Source of the DNA: Bacteroides sp. UBA7333
GTDB taxonomy: Bacteria > Bacteroidota > Bacteroidia > Bacteroidales > Bacteroidaceae
Assembly: GCA_002471195.1 (NCBI GenBank)
Contig: DKPN01000020.1
Coordinates: forward strand, 2,763 to 45,172
Reading direction: 5' to 3'
DNA length: 42,410 nt
Below are positions 21,833-29,971 of the stretch, in pieces (the stretch's first letter is position 1; the number at the start of each line of letters is the position of its first letter). Below the pieces are notes generated by a model, which did not search any database, was not told the origin of the DNA, and was given only the letters and a program-made list of their open reading frames with translations. The translations under genes were made by a program, and so were the position numbers.

Positions 21833-23076
21833 TGTTCGGATTGATTGATTGCAATAACTTCTACGTTTCGTGCGAACGTGTTTTCCGTCCCGATTTAAAT
21901 GGTAAACCTGTGGCTGTACTCTCAAACAATGATGGATACATTATTGCCGTAAGCAATGAAGCCAAACATTTAGGAGTAAAACGTAAACCCGTTTTCGAGT
22001 TCAAAGAGGAGATCGAGAAATATAACATTACACTGTTTTCGAGCAATTATACGCTCTATGGAGATATGTCGTCGAGAGTAATGTCAATTCTGTCGCAAAT
22101 GGTACAAAACATTGAAATTTATTCTATCGACGAAGCCTTCCTCGATTTTGAAGGCCATAATAATCTTGAAACCTTTGGAAAAGAAATAACACATACAGTA
22201 ACCAAGAACACAGGAATCCCCGTTTCACTAGGAATTGCTTCAACCAAAACATTGGCAAAAATAGCCAACAAATTCGCAAAAAAACATAAGGCATATCATA
22301 ATGTCTGTATTATCGACAATGAAGAAAAACGGATTAAAGCATTGCAACTAACTCCAATAGAAGATGTTTGGGGAATAGGTAGACGCATTGCAAAAAAATT
22401 AAATCTATATGGAGTCACAACAGCATATGAGTTTACCCAACAATCGCAATCATGGGTTCGCAAGATGTTTACCATTACAGGCGAACGAACTTGGAAAGAA
22501 CTAAAGGGTATAGCCTGCATTGATATAGAGGAAATACCACCACAAAGAAAGCAAATCTGTACATCGCGCAGTTTCGGCAAAATGCTTACCGACTATGATA
22601 ATATATCCGAAGCAATAGCCACACATGCCTCTTCGTGCGCCAACAAACTACGCAAACAAAAAGCTTTTGCCAACTCATTAATGGTATTCATTCATACCAA
22701 CTGCTTTCGTGAAGATCTTCCGCAACATTGCCAAAATATAGTAATCGATCTACCCGTTGCTACCAACGATTCAATAGAGATCGTCCACTATGCCCTTCAA
22801 GGTTTAAAACATATCTTCGTCGAAGGATTTCAATATAAGAAATGTGGAGTTATTATCACCGAGATTTCTAATCATTCGCAAGGCAATCTGTTTGATGCGG
22901 TAGATCGTGACAAACGAGACACTTTAATGCAAATAATAGATAAACTCAACGGGCGAGGCAGTGTGATTAAATTGGCATCGCAAGGCAATAGCAAAGAGTG
23001 GCATCTCAAACAAGAACAACTCTCTCCACGCTATACAACCAACTGGAGTGATGTGATAGAAATCAAATGCAGATAA
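21832..23076 (+). CDS. umuC: UmuC, Y-family translesion DNA polymerase V catalytic subunit
   Basis: A 414-residue Y-family polymerase. The N-terminal metal site is LIDCNNFYVSCERVF, and the second acidic pair lies in YSIDEAFLDF. The helix-hairpin-helix is near VWGIGRRIAKKL, followed by the little-finger domain. The C-terminal DUF4113 tail ends SPRYTTNWSDVIEIK, typical of UmuC. The frame stays open upstream to 21661 inside umuD, but the ATG at 21832 overlaps the umuD stop by one base and starts exactly at the family N-terminus (MFGLIDCNNFY). It would copy past DNA lesions with UmuD'. Confidence 0.95.
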   Translation: MFGLIDCNNFYVSCERVFRPDLNGKPVAVLSNNDGYIIAVSNEAKHLGVKRKPVFEFKEEIEKYNITLFSSNYTLYGDMSSRVMSILSQMVQNIEIYSIDEAFLDFEGHNNLETFGKEITHTVTKNTGIPVSLGIASTKTLAKIANKFAKKHKAYHNVCIIDNEEKRIKALQLTPIEDVWGIGRRIAKKLNLYGVTTAYEFTQQSQSWVRKMFTITGERTWKELKGIACIDIEEIPPQRKQICTSRSFGKMLTDYDNISEAIATHASSCANKLRKQKAFANSLMVFIHTNCFREDLPQHCQNIVIDLPVATNDSIEIVHYALQGLKHIFVEGFQYKKCGVIITEISNHSQGNLFDAVDRDKRDTLMQIIDKLNGRGSVIKLASQGNSKEWHLKQEQLSPRYTTNWSDVIEIKCR

Positions 23077-23568
23077 TATGTGTTTTTAATATGCCATGAC
23101 AACAAAGACCATCATTTCGCAAGCCCATTATACATAAACACTGTCTCATTCTATGTATGAATTATTATGAGCGGCGATACGGGAGAATGAGTAAAATATC
23201 TTACTTCATCAAGTTAAAAGGTGAATCAATCTTCTTTTTAATAAGAAGGAGAATCGCAAGACAAACAAGAACAAATTCATCTGAAACAAGAAACGTAAAA
23301 ATTTAGACATCTATATCAACTGAGCATTGACAGAGGGACAACAGTTAATATTGAACATGACTAAAAAAATCATGATAGAATACATTTGCATATTCGTTTT
23401 TTAACACTTTTCAAGTAGGGAGTCTTGCAAATAATACTGTCTTTATAATAGCAGTAAAGCTCCTTTGAAAGTTAATGTTATGCTGTTCTGTTCGTGCATT
23501 AGGTTTATATTTGGCAGGTATTTAGGTTATGAATAGAATATTACTGATGACTTTTAAAGTGCGCTTTT

Positions 23569-23608
23569 TTATCAATGAAATACCAATTAATTGGTATTTC
23601 ATTGATAA
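23569..23608. repeat. 40-bp perfect gapless palindrome
   Basis: The two 20-bp halves, 23569-23588 and 23589-23608, are exact reverse complements with no spacer. T-runs precede rather than follow it on the plus strand, so it is not a standard plus-strand terminator. It lies about 90 bp before the -33 element of the next gene. Confidence 0.85.
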
Positions 23609-23698
23609 TTTGTACTTCATAACTTCGTATACATAAATTGTGTTGAGATGTAAAAACTCTTTATTTTATTATGTTGATAGTAAATTTGTTCATAGCCC

Positions 23699-23729
23699 TT
23701 GTGTGTTAGACTTTTATTTTCACGCTTTG
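23699..23729 (+). promoter_or_regulatory. promoter of the secreted barrel-like gene
   Basis: TTG (23699-23701), a 20-bp spacer and ACGCTTTG (23722-23729) match the consensus except for the first two box bases. The ATG at 23748 is 18 bases further on. Confidence 0.5.
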
Positions 23730-23747
23730 GGCATAATAAAAATCTAT

Positions 23748-24536
23748 ATGCATAGAAATGTAACTACATTTATCAATTGGGAGACATTTGCTTTGTTTTC
23801 GATTATCATGTTATTGTTTAATTGCTCTCTTAACGTATATGGTCAAGAATCAAGATGGAGTGATATTAATCCCCTGATAAAAAGAAATTTGCCTGAAAAA
23901 AAAAGTATGGTTGTTGATTCAGTAAAATATACTCATTATCAGAACCATGCTCCATTTGCAGAATCTTCTTCAACTTTTCAAACCAAGAAAGGGGCATATC
24001 CGTCCTTTTACACAGACAAAAGCCCATTGCATAAAGGAGAATACAATGTGTCGGGGGTAATAAGGCCATTGTGGAATGGTCATGTCTATGGCAGAGGACG
24101 CCAAATAAACTTAATTGGCATCGGTATTTTTAATTATGCAGCTATTGGATATAAAAAATCATTGTCAGATAATTTGTTTGCAGAGTTTACATTACATGCG
24201 ATGAAGTTAAGTATGCCTCATCGCATAGATGAAATGTTTGGTATATCGGGCATGCTTTCTTATTCCTTTAACCCTAGAATAAGTTTAAATGTATTTGGCG
24301 GTTTTTTATTTAACCCTGCCACTTCATTTAGCCGCAATGACTACGGATGTAGCGTTGCTTTCGATATAACGAATTCTTTTGGAACCGAGCTAGGAATAAG
24401 GGGCTATCGTGAATATCCCTATAATTATTATGAAGTTACTCCTATAGTAATGCCTTACTTTAAATCTAAAAAGTATAAAGTAAAAATGGATTTTGGTGGA
24501 TTAGTACAGGATGTAATCTATGGATTGTTTAAATAA
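23748..24536 (+). CDS. secreted, probably outer-membrane barrel protein of unknown family
   Basis: A 262-residue protein with an N-terminal signal region (hydrophobic FALFSIIMLLFNCSLNVYG, cleavage near YGQ). A low-complexity Ser/Lys-rich linker follows. The rest is glycine- and aromatic-rich strands such as HVYGRGRQINLIGIGIFNY, MLSYSFNPRISLNVFGGFLF and DFGGLVQDVIYGLF, typical of a small beta-barrel. An open frame extends upstream to 23640 but begins at a non-ATG codon and crosses the promoter. A 41-residue lipoprotein gene follows after 12 bp, so they are probably co-transcribed. Family not recognised. Confidence 0.75.
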   Translation: MHRNVTTFINWETFALFSIIMLLFNCSLNVYGQESRWSDINPLIKRNLPEKKSMVVDSVKYTHYQNHAPFAESSSTFQTKKGAYPSFYTDKSPLHKGEYNVSGVIRPLWNGHVYGRGRQINLIGIGIFNYAAIGYKKSLSDNLFAEFTLHAMKLSMPHRIDEMFGISGMLSYSFNPRISLNVFGGFLFNPATSFSRNDYGCSVAFDITNSFGTELGIRGYREYPYNYYEVTPIVMPYFKSKKYKVKMDFGGLVQDVIYGLFK

Positions 24537-24548
24537 AAAACATATATC

Positions 24549-24674
24549 ATGAAGAAAATTGTATTTGCATTTGTATTATTCGGATGTTTAATGATGCTTC
24601 AGAGCTGTAGCAATGTGTTTTATAACCATACTAATAAAACGGAGAAGGTAACGATTAAAGTAAAGTCTTTTTAA
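24549..24674 (+). CDS. 41-residue lipoprotein
   Basis: A tiny frame with a clear lipoprotein signal: MKKIVFAFVLFGC, then the lipobox LQSC with lipidated Cys20. A mature part of only 22 residues follows (SNVFYNHTNKTEKV...). It starts 12 bp after the barrel-like gene on the same strand, with A-rich bases before the ATG. The mature peptide is Lys/Thr-rich and would be tethered to a membrane. It could be a small partner of the barrel protein. Function unknown. Confidence 0.7.
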   Translation: MKKIVFAFVLFGCLMMLQSCSNVFYNHTNKTEKVTIKVKSF

Positions 24675-24768
24675 ATATAAGAATTGTCTACAAAACCATG
24701 TATACGATGAAAATTGAAGAGATTATTGATCGTGTTTTAAGTGTATGAATGATTCTAAGTTTGTTATC

Positions 24769-24800
24769 TTGTAATAACGAAATAAATGTGCTGCCTTTGC
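24769..24800 (+). promoter_or_regulatory. candidate promoter upstream of the methyltransferase gene
   Basis: TTG (24769-24771), a 21-bp spacer and TGCCTTTG (24793-24800) fit the consensus with one box mismatch. Transcription from it would give a leader of about 270 nt containing the 24932-24961 hairpin. Confidence 0.5.
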
Positions 24801-24931
24801 ACTAAAACAGATATCCACGCTAAGGTTTCAAGAATAAATATGCAGTTAAAAGAAACGAGAAGCCTTAGTGAAAATCTGGACATGCGGATTTTGTCATCGA
24901 ATATCAATAACTCGTCAAGGAATATCTGTTT

Positions 24932-24961
24932 TTCCGCATTATATTAAAATATAATGCGGAA
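24932..24961. repeat. perfect 14-bp-arm hairpin
   Basis: TTCCGCATTATATT (24932-24945) and its exact reverse complement (24948-24961) with a 2-nt spacer. A T-run lies on the 5' side on the plus strand, so it would suit a minus-strand transcript better than a plus-strand terminator. Confidence 0.7.
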
Positions 24962-25073
24962 GCAATACTTTTATATCATAATTGATTATCCATTTGGGGT
25001 TTAAGAAGCCGATCAATAAAAACCAGCAGATCATGAAACTGTCATAAGCCCTAAAATTTAAACAGGCTGAAAT

Positions 25074-25847
25074 ATGCAAAAGCGACATATCAACCGTGAA
25101 TTCTATTTTGATGAACAGGCACGAACTACCAGAAAGTATTATATACCTTATATACGTAGACATACAGGGATTATTCCCAACAAAATTTTAGAAGTTGGTT
25201 GTGGAGAAGGTGGTAATTTATTGCCTTTTGCAGAAATAGGTTGTAATGTATATGGTGTTGACCTTTCTGCCACAAGAATAGAACAGGCCCGTTTATTCTT
25301 TGCCCAAAAGAAGCAGAAAGGCACTTTTATCCTAGCAAATATCTTTGATTTAGAAGATTTTAATCATTGTTTTTCTCTAATTATAGTACATGACGTAATA
25401 GAGCATATTGATGATAAGATACTATTTTTATCGAATTTACAGAAATTTCTTGCTCCCAATGGAATAATCTTTATAGCTTTTCCGGCATGGCAGATGCCTT
25501 TTGGTGGACATCAACAAATTGCACAAAGCAAAGTAATTTCTCATCTTCCATTCATCCATCTATTACCGGTCATTTTATATAAGATGATTTTAAATATGTT
25601 TGGAGAGAAGGAAAATAATATAATAGAACTACTAAGCATTAAGAAAACAAAATGTTCTATTGAAAAATTTCTAAAGTCTATCAATGAAACAGATTACAAA
25701 ATAATTAATCAGCAACTCTATTTTATTAATCCGCACTATGAAACCAAGTATGGCTTAACTCCTCGAACGTTGAATAATCTAATTGCCCATATCCCTCTTT
25801 TAAGAAATTTTGTTAGCACTAGCTGCTTCTATCTTATAAAAAAATAG
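25074..25847 (+). CDS. class I SAM-dependent methyltransferase
   Basis: A 257-residue soluble methyltransferase. Motif I is ILEVGCGEGGNL (near 38-49), followed by the acidic strand end NVYGVDLSATRIEQA. Motif IV appears as LIIVHDVIEHIDD and a post-IV block as LAPNGIIFIAFP. The C-terminal 100 residues are less conserved and contain a short hydrophobic stretch (HLPFIHLLPVILYK) that may touch the membrane or a lipid substrate. It stands alone between a gene-free stretch and a terminator beside tRNA-Cys. Substrate cannot be told from sequence; small molecules, lipids or glycans are all possible. Confidence 0.85.
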   Translation: MQKRHINREFYFDEQARTTRKYYIPYIRRHTGIIPNKILEVGCGEGGNLLPFAEIGCNVYGVDLSATRIEQARLFFAQKKQKGTFILANIFDLEDFNHCFSLIIVHDVIEHIDDKILFLSNLQKFLAPNGIIFIAFPAWQMPFGGHQQIAQSKVISHLPFIHLLPVILYKMILNMFGEKENNIIELLSIKKTKCSIEKFLKSINETDYKIINQQLYFINPHYETKYGLTPRTLNNLIAHIPLLRNFVSTSCFYLIKK

Positions 25848-25863
25848 GTTACATATTCTTGCG

Positions 25864-25892
25864 AAAAGATAAAAATGAATTTATCTTTTTTC
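25864..25892 (+). terminator. terminator after the methyltransferase gene
   Basis: AAAAGATAAA (25864-25873) pairs with TTTATCTTTT (25880-25889) across a 6-nt loop and runs into more T. The stem is AT-rich. Confidence 0.6.
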
Positions 25893-25950
25893 CATTAAAG
25901 GGGATCATAGAATGATACCGAAATCTTGAAGTGAATCATTGAAGTTTCTT

Positions 25951-25989
25951 AAAAAGAAAAAACCCTACTCAGAAGTTATCTAAGCAGGG
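25951..25989 (-). terminator. terminator of tRNA-Cys
   Basis: On the minus strand CCCTGCTTAG and CTGAGTAGGG form a 10-bp stem with two G-U pairs and a 7-nt loop, followed by TTTTTTC. Confidence 0.75.
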
Positions 25990-25996
25990 CTATTGA

Positions 25997-26067
25997 GGTT
26001 CCTGGCGGATTCGAACCGCCGTAAACGGTTTTGCAGACCGCTGACTAAACCACTCATCCAAGGAACC
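25997..26067 (-). tRNA. tRNA-Cys (GCA)
   Basis: A 71-nt cloverleaf on the minus strand. The acceptor GGTTCCT pairs with AGGAACC; the D-arm includes GAGTGGTTTAGTC. The anticodon loop CTGCAAA gives anticodon GCA, and the T-arm is GGCGG TTCGAAT CCGCC. CCA is not encoded. It has its own promoter and terminator. Confidence 0.95.
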
Positions 26068-26091
26068 GGGTTTGTTTCTCGATTGCGGTTG

Positions 26092-26121
26092 CAAAGGTAA
26101 AACAAATTTTGAAATCTCCAA
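26092..26121 (-). promoter_or_regulatory. tRNA-Cys promoter
   Basis: On the minus strand TTG (26119-26121), a 19-bp spacer and TACCTTTG (26092-26099) match the consensus exactly. Confidence 0.8.
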
Positions 26122-26125
26122 AATA

Positions 26126-26341
26126 TCAGCAACATTTTTTATTGCTACACTCCCTATTTTGTGGCTTCGAGGATGCTTTATTTCTTGCTATATCTTTTAG
26201 TTTACAATCACTTAGACAACCTTCACAGGGATGAATATTTTTTTTTGCTTTTCGCATAGTGAGGTAGATTTTATAGAAGACATACCCCACACAAAAAACA
26301 ACAATAACTCCAACCAACCACTCTTGCCAATTATTCATCAT
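26126..26341 (-). CDS. FeoB-associated Cys-rich membrane protein
   Basis: A 71-residue protein: one N-terminal membrane helix (WLVGVIVVFCVGYVFYKIYL), a basic stop-transfer stretch, then a Cys-rich tail with CEGCLSDCK and ECSNKKCC. This matches the small FeoB-associated Cys-rich proteins found after feoB. Its start overlaps the feoB stop (ATGATGA); ATGs at 26341 and 26338 are both possible, giving 71 or 70 residues. The frame extends further upstream inside feoB, but that part is a shadow. The cysteines may bind iron or sense redox state near the FeoB channel. Role inferred. Confidence 0.88.
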   Translation of the reverse strand: MMNNWQEWLVGVIVVFCVGYVFYKIYLTMRKAKKNIHPCEGCLSDCKLKDIARNKASSKPQNRECSNKKCC

Positions 26342-28818
26342 ACAAATAATGATCCAATTTGATAAACTGCAAATGTCAATAACCAAGCCAATGCTGTAGT
26401 ATATACAGCTGCAAAGAGAGCCCATTTCCATTTATTAGATTCCTGTTTAATGGCTACAAGTGTAGCTATACAGGGGAAATAGATAAGCACAAATAGCATA
26501 TAACAAAAAGCGATTAACGGTGTAATAGGAATTCGTTCGGCCAAATTGGCAGCATCGACTTCAGGATCGTTTACATAGAGCACTCCCAATGTACTAACTA
26601 CAATTTCTTTGGCTCCTACCCCTGACAACAAACCTACACCCAACTTCCAATCAAAACCCAATGGTTTTACAATTGGTTCTATGGTTTTGCCTATTTTACC
26701 AATATATGAGTTTTCTTGTTGCTCTGCCACAGTATCGTAATCATTGTGATTGGGGTAATAGCCTAAAAACCATACAATGATTGATGCGATCATAATAATA
26801 CCACCCATCTTCCGTAAGTACTGAACTCCTTTTTCCCAAGTATGACGAAAAATTGATCGTGCTGTGGGCATACGATATGGGGGTAATTCCATTACAAAAG
26901 GCGTATCATCACCTTTTACTAAAAACTTACTAAAAATACGAGCTATAAATACGGCCAACACAATACCGATAGCATATAGTGATAATATAACAATGCCTTC
27001 GTGACGAGGGAAAAATACTCCTACCAACAATAGATAAATGGGCAAGCGAGCACTACACGACATCAATGGGTTAACCAACATAGTGATTAAGCGACTTTTT
27101 CGATTTTCGATGGTACGTGATGCCATTATAGCCGGAACATTACAACCAAAACCCATAATTAATGGAATGAAAGACTTACCATGTAGCCCCATGCGATGCA
27201 TTATTTTATCCATAATAAAGGCTGCACGTGCCATATATCCCGAATCTTCCATTAAGGATATAAAAAAGTATAATATCAATATATTGGGAAGAAAAACAAT
27301 GACGCCACCTACGCCGCCCACAATGCCATCTACCATCATATCTTTTAATGGACCCGGACTCATATGTTCAGTCAACAAAGTTGCTAATGTATCTACCAAC
27401 CACTCAATACCCTGCATTGGATATTCCCCTAATATGAAAGTTCCTTGAAACATAATAAACATAAATAGGAAGAATATAGGGTAGCCCCAGAAACGGTGGG
27501 TCACAATAGAATCGAGCACTTTGGTTAACACCTCTTTGTTTTGATGATTATCTGTAAAGGTCTCTTTTAATGCACCACTAATAAAACCATATTTGGCATC
27601 GGTTATGGCCGATTCACTATCTTCATTCAAACTAACTTTAATGCGCTTTGATTCTTTATCTCGTATGCTGAGTATAGCATTGCCATTGGGCAGTTGTTTG
27701 ATTAATTGGGTAAACTCAGAATCATTCTCCAATAATTTGATTGCCAAAAATCGAGTTGAATATTTATGACGAATAGATTCGTTTTTACAGATTTCATCTT
27801 TTACAGCATTTATTGCCAATTCTATGTCGGGGCCGTGATTGATATGAATATGGCGAAATGTACGTTTAGCCGACGGAATATGATTTACGTAATCTTCTAA
27901 ATGCGATTCATGATCATGTTCATTAACATGTGTTTTGTGCCAATCTTTTATATCATTGGCTATATCGGGGTCAATATTTCCATTTTTGTCAAAAAAGTCG
28001 GCTCCTTCGTAAAGATTAATGATAACATGAAAAAGATGATTGATGCCTTCACGTTTTCTACTGACGGTAGGAATCATAGGAACTCCAAAAAGCTTACTCA
28101 GAAGTTTATAATCTAACACATTACCACTAGCACGTAGTTCATCAAACATATTCAATGCGATAACCATTCGCACATTCATATCAATGAGCTGTGTAGTGAG
28201 ATATAAATTTCGTTCCAAATTAGAGGAATCTAATACGTTGATTATGATATCGGGAGTTTCATCGATAATATGTTTACGCACATATAGCTCTTCGGGAGTA
28301 TATGCCGAAAGAGAATAAGTACCAGGTAAATCGACAATTCTAAAATGATAACCTTCAAAATCGAAGAAACCCTCTTTTGCGTCAACAGTTACACCACTAT
28401 AGTTACCTACATGTTCGTGAGCACCCGATACAATATTAAAAAGCGTTGTTTTACCACAATTTGGATTGCCTACTAAGGCAACATTGATGGTACGTCGCTT
28501 TCCTAAAGCTGCATTGCGAAGTTCATGGTCGCATGATTCATTGCCTTCGATACCTTTTTCATATTTGGCATCGTCAAATTGTTTTTTTGCGTCATCCTCG
28601 CTAATGACTTCAATCATATCAGCCTCTTGACGGCGCAAAGAGATTTCATATCCTAAAACTTTATATTTAATAGGATCTTTCAAAGGAGCATTTAATATTA
28701 CTTCAACGGTTTTTCCTTTTATAAAACCCATTTCAACTATGCGTTTTCTAAATCCTCCGTGACCTAACACCTTTACTATTACCCCTTTTTCTCCAGTTTT
28801 CAATTCGGACAGTCGCAT
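26338..28818 (-). CDS. feoB: FeoAB fusion, ferrous iron transporter
   Basis: An 826-residue inner-membrane Fe2+ importer. Residues 1-72 form a FeoA (SH3-like) domain (MRLSELKTGEKGVIVKVLG). A linker leads to the FeoB G-domain with G1 GNPNCGKT (117-124), the NYSGVTVDA switch, G3 DLPG and G4 NMFD. A helical spacer domain follows, then the membrane core with gate and nucleoside-recognition blocks (GFGCNVPAIMASRTIENRKSR). FeoA-FeoB fusion is common in Bacteroidota. A strong promoter lies just upstream and a Cys-rich partner gene is coupled downstream. I see no obvious Fur box, though short AT-rich sites would be easy to miss. Confidence 0.97.
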   Translation of the reverse strand: MRLSELKTGEKGVIVKVLGHGGFRKRIVEMGFIKGKTVEVILNAPLKDPIKYKVLGYEISLRRQEADMIEVISEDDAKKQFDDAKYEKGIEGNESCDHELRNAALGKRRTINVALVGNPNCGKTTLFNIVSGAHEHVGNYSGVTVDAKEGFFDFEGYHFRIVDLPGTYSLSAYTPEELYVRKHIIDETPDIIINVLDSSNLERNLYLTTQLIDMNVRMVIALNMFDELRASGNVLDYKLLSKLFGVPMIPTVSRKREGINHLFHVIINLYEGADFFDKNGNIDPDIANDIKDWHKTHVNEHDHESHLEDYVNHIPSAKRTFRHIHINHGPDIELAINAVKDEICKNESIRHKYSTRFLAIKLLENDSEFTQLIKQLPNGNAILSIRDKESKRIKVSLNEDSESAITDAKYGFISGALKETFTDNHQNKEVLTKVLDSIVTHRFWGYPIFFLFMFIMFQGTFILGEYPMQGIEWLVDTLATLLTEHMSPGPLKDMMVDGIVGGVGGVIVFLPNILILYFFISLMEDSGYMARAAFIMDKIMHRMGLHGKSFIPLIMGFGCNVPAIMASRTIENRKSRLITMLVNPLMSCSARLPIYLLLVGVFFPRHEGIVILSLYAIGIVLAVFIARIFSKFLVKGDDTPFVMELPPYRMPTARSIFRHTWEKGVQYLRKMGGIIMIASIIVWFLGYYPNHNDYDTVAEQQENSYIGKIGKTIEPIVKPLGFDWKLGVGLLSGVGAKEIVVSTLGVLYVNDPEVDAANLAERIPITPLIAFCYMLFVLIYFPCIATLVAIKQESNKWKWALFAAVYTTALAWLLTFAVYQIGSLFV

Positions 28819-28843
28819 ACCACTCGTATTTTATTTATCGATG

Positions 28844-28874
28844 CAAAGATATTAAAAACCTAACAAGGCATCAA
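28844..28874 (-). promoter_or_regulatory. feoAB promoter
   Basis: On the minus strand TTG (28872-28874), a 20-bp spacer and TATCTTTG (28844-28851) match the consensus exactly. The ATG at 28818 follows after about 25 bases. Confidence 0.8.
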
Positions 28875-29094
28875 ACTATTTAGAATGTTTTTAAATTAGA
28901 GTTTATCATATTATTCTTAATGTGAGTTATTTATAGAGAAATCATATGGTTTAATTTATGATAAACCAAAATATCAAAAAACAAAAATAAAAATGTAACA
29001 AACCCATTGTTCATTTTTATTGTTAATGAAAGATTTATACTTTATATCAACATTATGGCATCAATATTAGTTATTAATAATAAATTATTCGAGT

Positions 29095-29880
29095 ATGAAA
29101 AATATATGTAGCATTATTGATTTGACAGGAGTTAACATCAGTCAAGAAATTGAGATTGACAAATTGAGTCAAGAAGAAATCTATCTAATGGCTGAAAATG
29201 CATCTTATGGTAGTTTGTTGTTATTCAACACTAATAAAGACTATCAAAAAGCCATAATAATGTGCCCGGGGGGTGGATTAGACAAAATAAATATGAGCCA
29301 TGAGGGAGTCGATTTTATCCATTGGATGAATGAGCAAAATATGGTTTACGGCATTGTAAAATATCACTTACCGAATGAAAATAAAATTGCGACATTAAAT
29401 GATAGTTTATTGGCCATAAAATACATACGCGATAACTATCCTTCCATTAAAAAAGTTGGAATTATGGGAGCATCGATTGGAGGCTATCTTGCAGCTTATG
29501 CGGCTATATATGGTGAAAGTTATGACAAAGTGGATTTTCAAATATTACTATATCCGGTTATTAATATGCAAAATAACTGGACGCATGGAAAATCGAGAGA
29601 TCGATTATTTGGCAAAGTTCTAAATGAGAATGAGCAAACTGAACGCTCGCTCGAACTACAAGTCAATCAATCGACACCATCGACCTTTATCGTCGATGCG
29701 GCAGACGACCCAATTGTATCGCCAATGAATAGTATTCTTTACTGTGAGTATTTAATGAGCAATAAAATTCCTGTTTCATTTCATCTTTATCCGTCGGGAG
29801 GACATAGTTTTGGATTCAAAGATTTTGACTTTAAAAATGAATGGCTCAATGAATTGAAAAGATGGTTGGATTTGATATAA
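29095..29880 (+). CDS. alpha/beta hydrolase (acetyl-esterase-like)
   Basis: A 261-residue soluble serine hydrolase. The oxyanion region is CPGGGLDKIN (near 58-67), the nucleophile elbow is GASIGG with Ser near residue 126, the acid lies in DAADDP near 202, and the His in GGHSFG near 241. The pattern is that of the BD-FAE/acetyl-esterase group, which usually removes acyl groups from sugars or small esters. There is no signal peptide, so it acts in the cytosol. About 90 bp separate it from a DUF4421 gene with its own promoter, so it is probably a single-gene unit. Substrate unknown. Confidence 0.85.
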   Translation: MKNICSIIDLTGVNISQEIEIDKLSQEEIYLMAENASYGSLLLFNTNKDYQKAIIMCPGGGLDKINMSHEGVDFIHWMNEQNMVYGIVKYHLPNENKIATLNDSLLAIKYIRDNYPSIKKVGIMGASIGGYLAAYAAIYGESYDKVDFQILLYPVINMQNNWTHGKSRDRLFGKVLNENEQTERSLELQVNQSTPSTFIVDAADDPIVSPMNSILYCEYLMSNKIPVSFHLYPSGGHSFGFKDFDFKNEWLNELKRWLDLI

Positions 29881-29901
29881 CAAAATTAAAAACAGCTCCA
29901 T

Positions 29902-29932
29902 TTGACTAAACGAAAATCAATTCATACATTTG
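29902..29932 (+). promoter_or_regulatory. promoter of the DUF4421 gene
   Basis: TTG (29902-29904), a 20-bp spacer and TACATTTG (29925-29932) match the consensus exactly. It overlaps the upstream start of the open frame and thereby fixes the ATG at 29972. Confidence 0.8.
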
Positions 29933-29971
29933 CAATCCGTTAAAGAAACAACTATTATAGATAATATATAC

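Larger units (their letters stand above)
23077..23747. other. 671-bp gene-free stretch with a perfect palindrome
   Basis: No supported gene. Frames are short and lack recognisable content; the longer frame at 23640 is only an upstream extension of the next gene. It holds a 40-bp palindrome (23569-23608) and the promoter of the next gene. It may be the remains of deleted genes. Confidence 0.55.
24675..25073. other. 399-bp gene-free stretch with promoter and hairpin
   Basis: Contains only frames below 40 codons, for example a 35-codon frame opening MQLKETRSLSENL near 24839, without recognisable families. A promoter-like pair (24769-24800) and a hairpin (24932-24961) lie within. It may be a long leader of the methyltransferase gene or debris of a lost gene. 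Confidence 0.5.

Noticed and set aside
23640..23747. N-terminal extension of the barrel-like gene
   Set aside because: Begins with a non-ATG codon, crosses the likely promoter and lacks signal-peptide character; the ATG at 23748 fits better.
25997..26067. tRNA-Cys as an attachment site of a genomic island
   Set aside because: No second copy of the tRNA 3' end and no integrase in the window.
27038..27448. 136-codon plus-strand frame
   Set aside because: Antisense shadow of the FeoB membrane core.
28947..28968. 7-bp inverted repeat TGGTTTA / TAAACCA
   Set aside because: Short, AT-rich and not positioned at a promoter or gene end; expected by chance.
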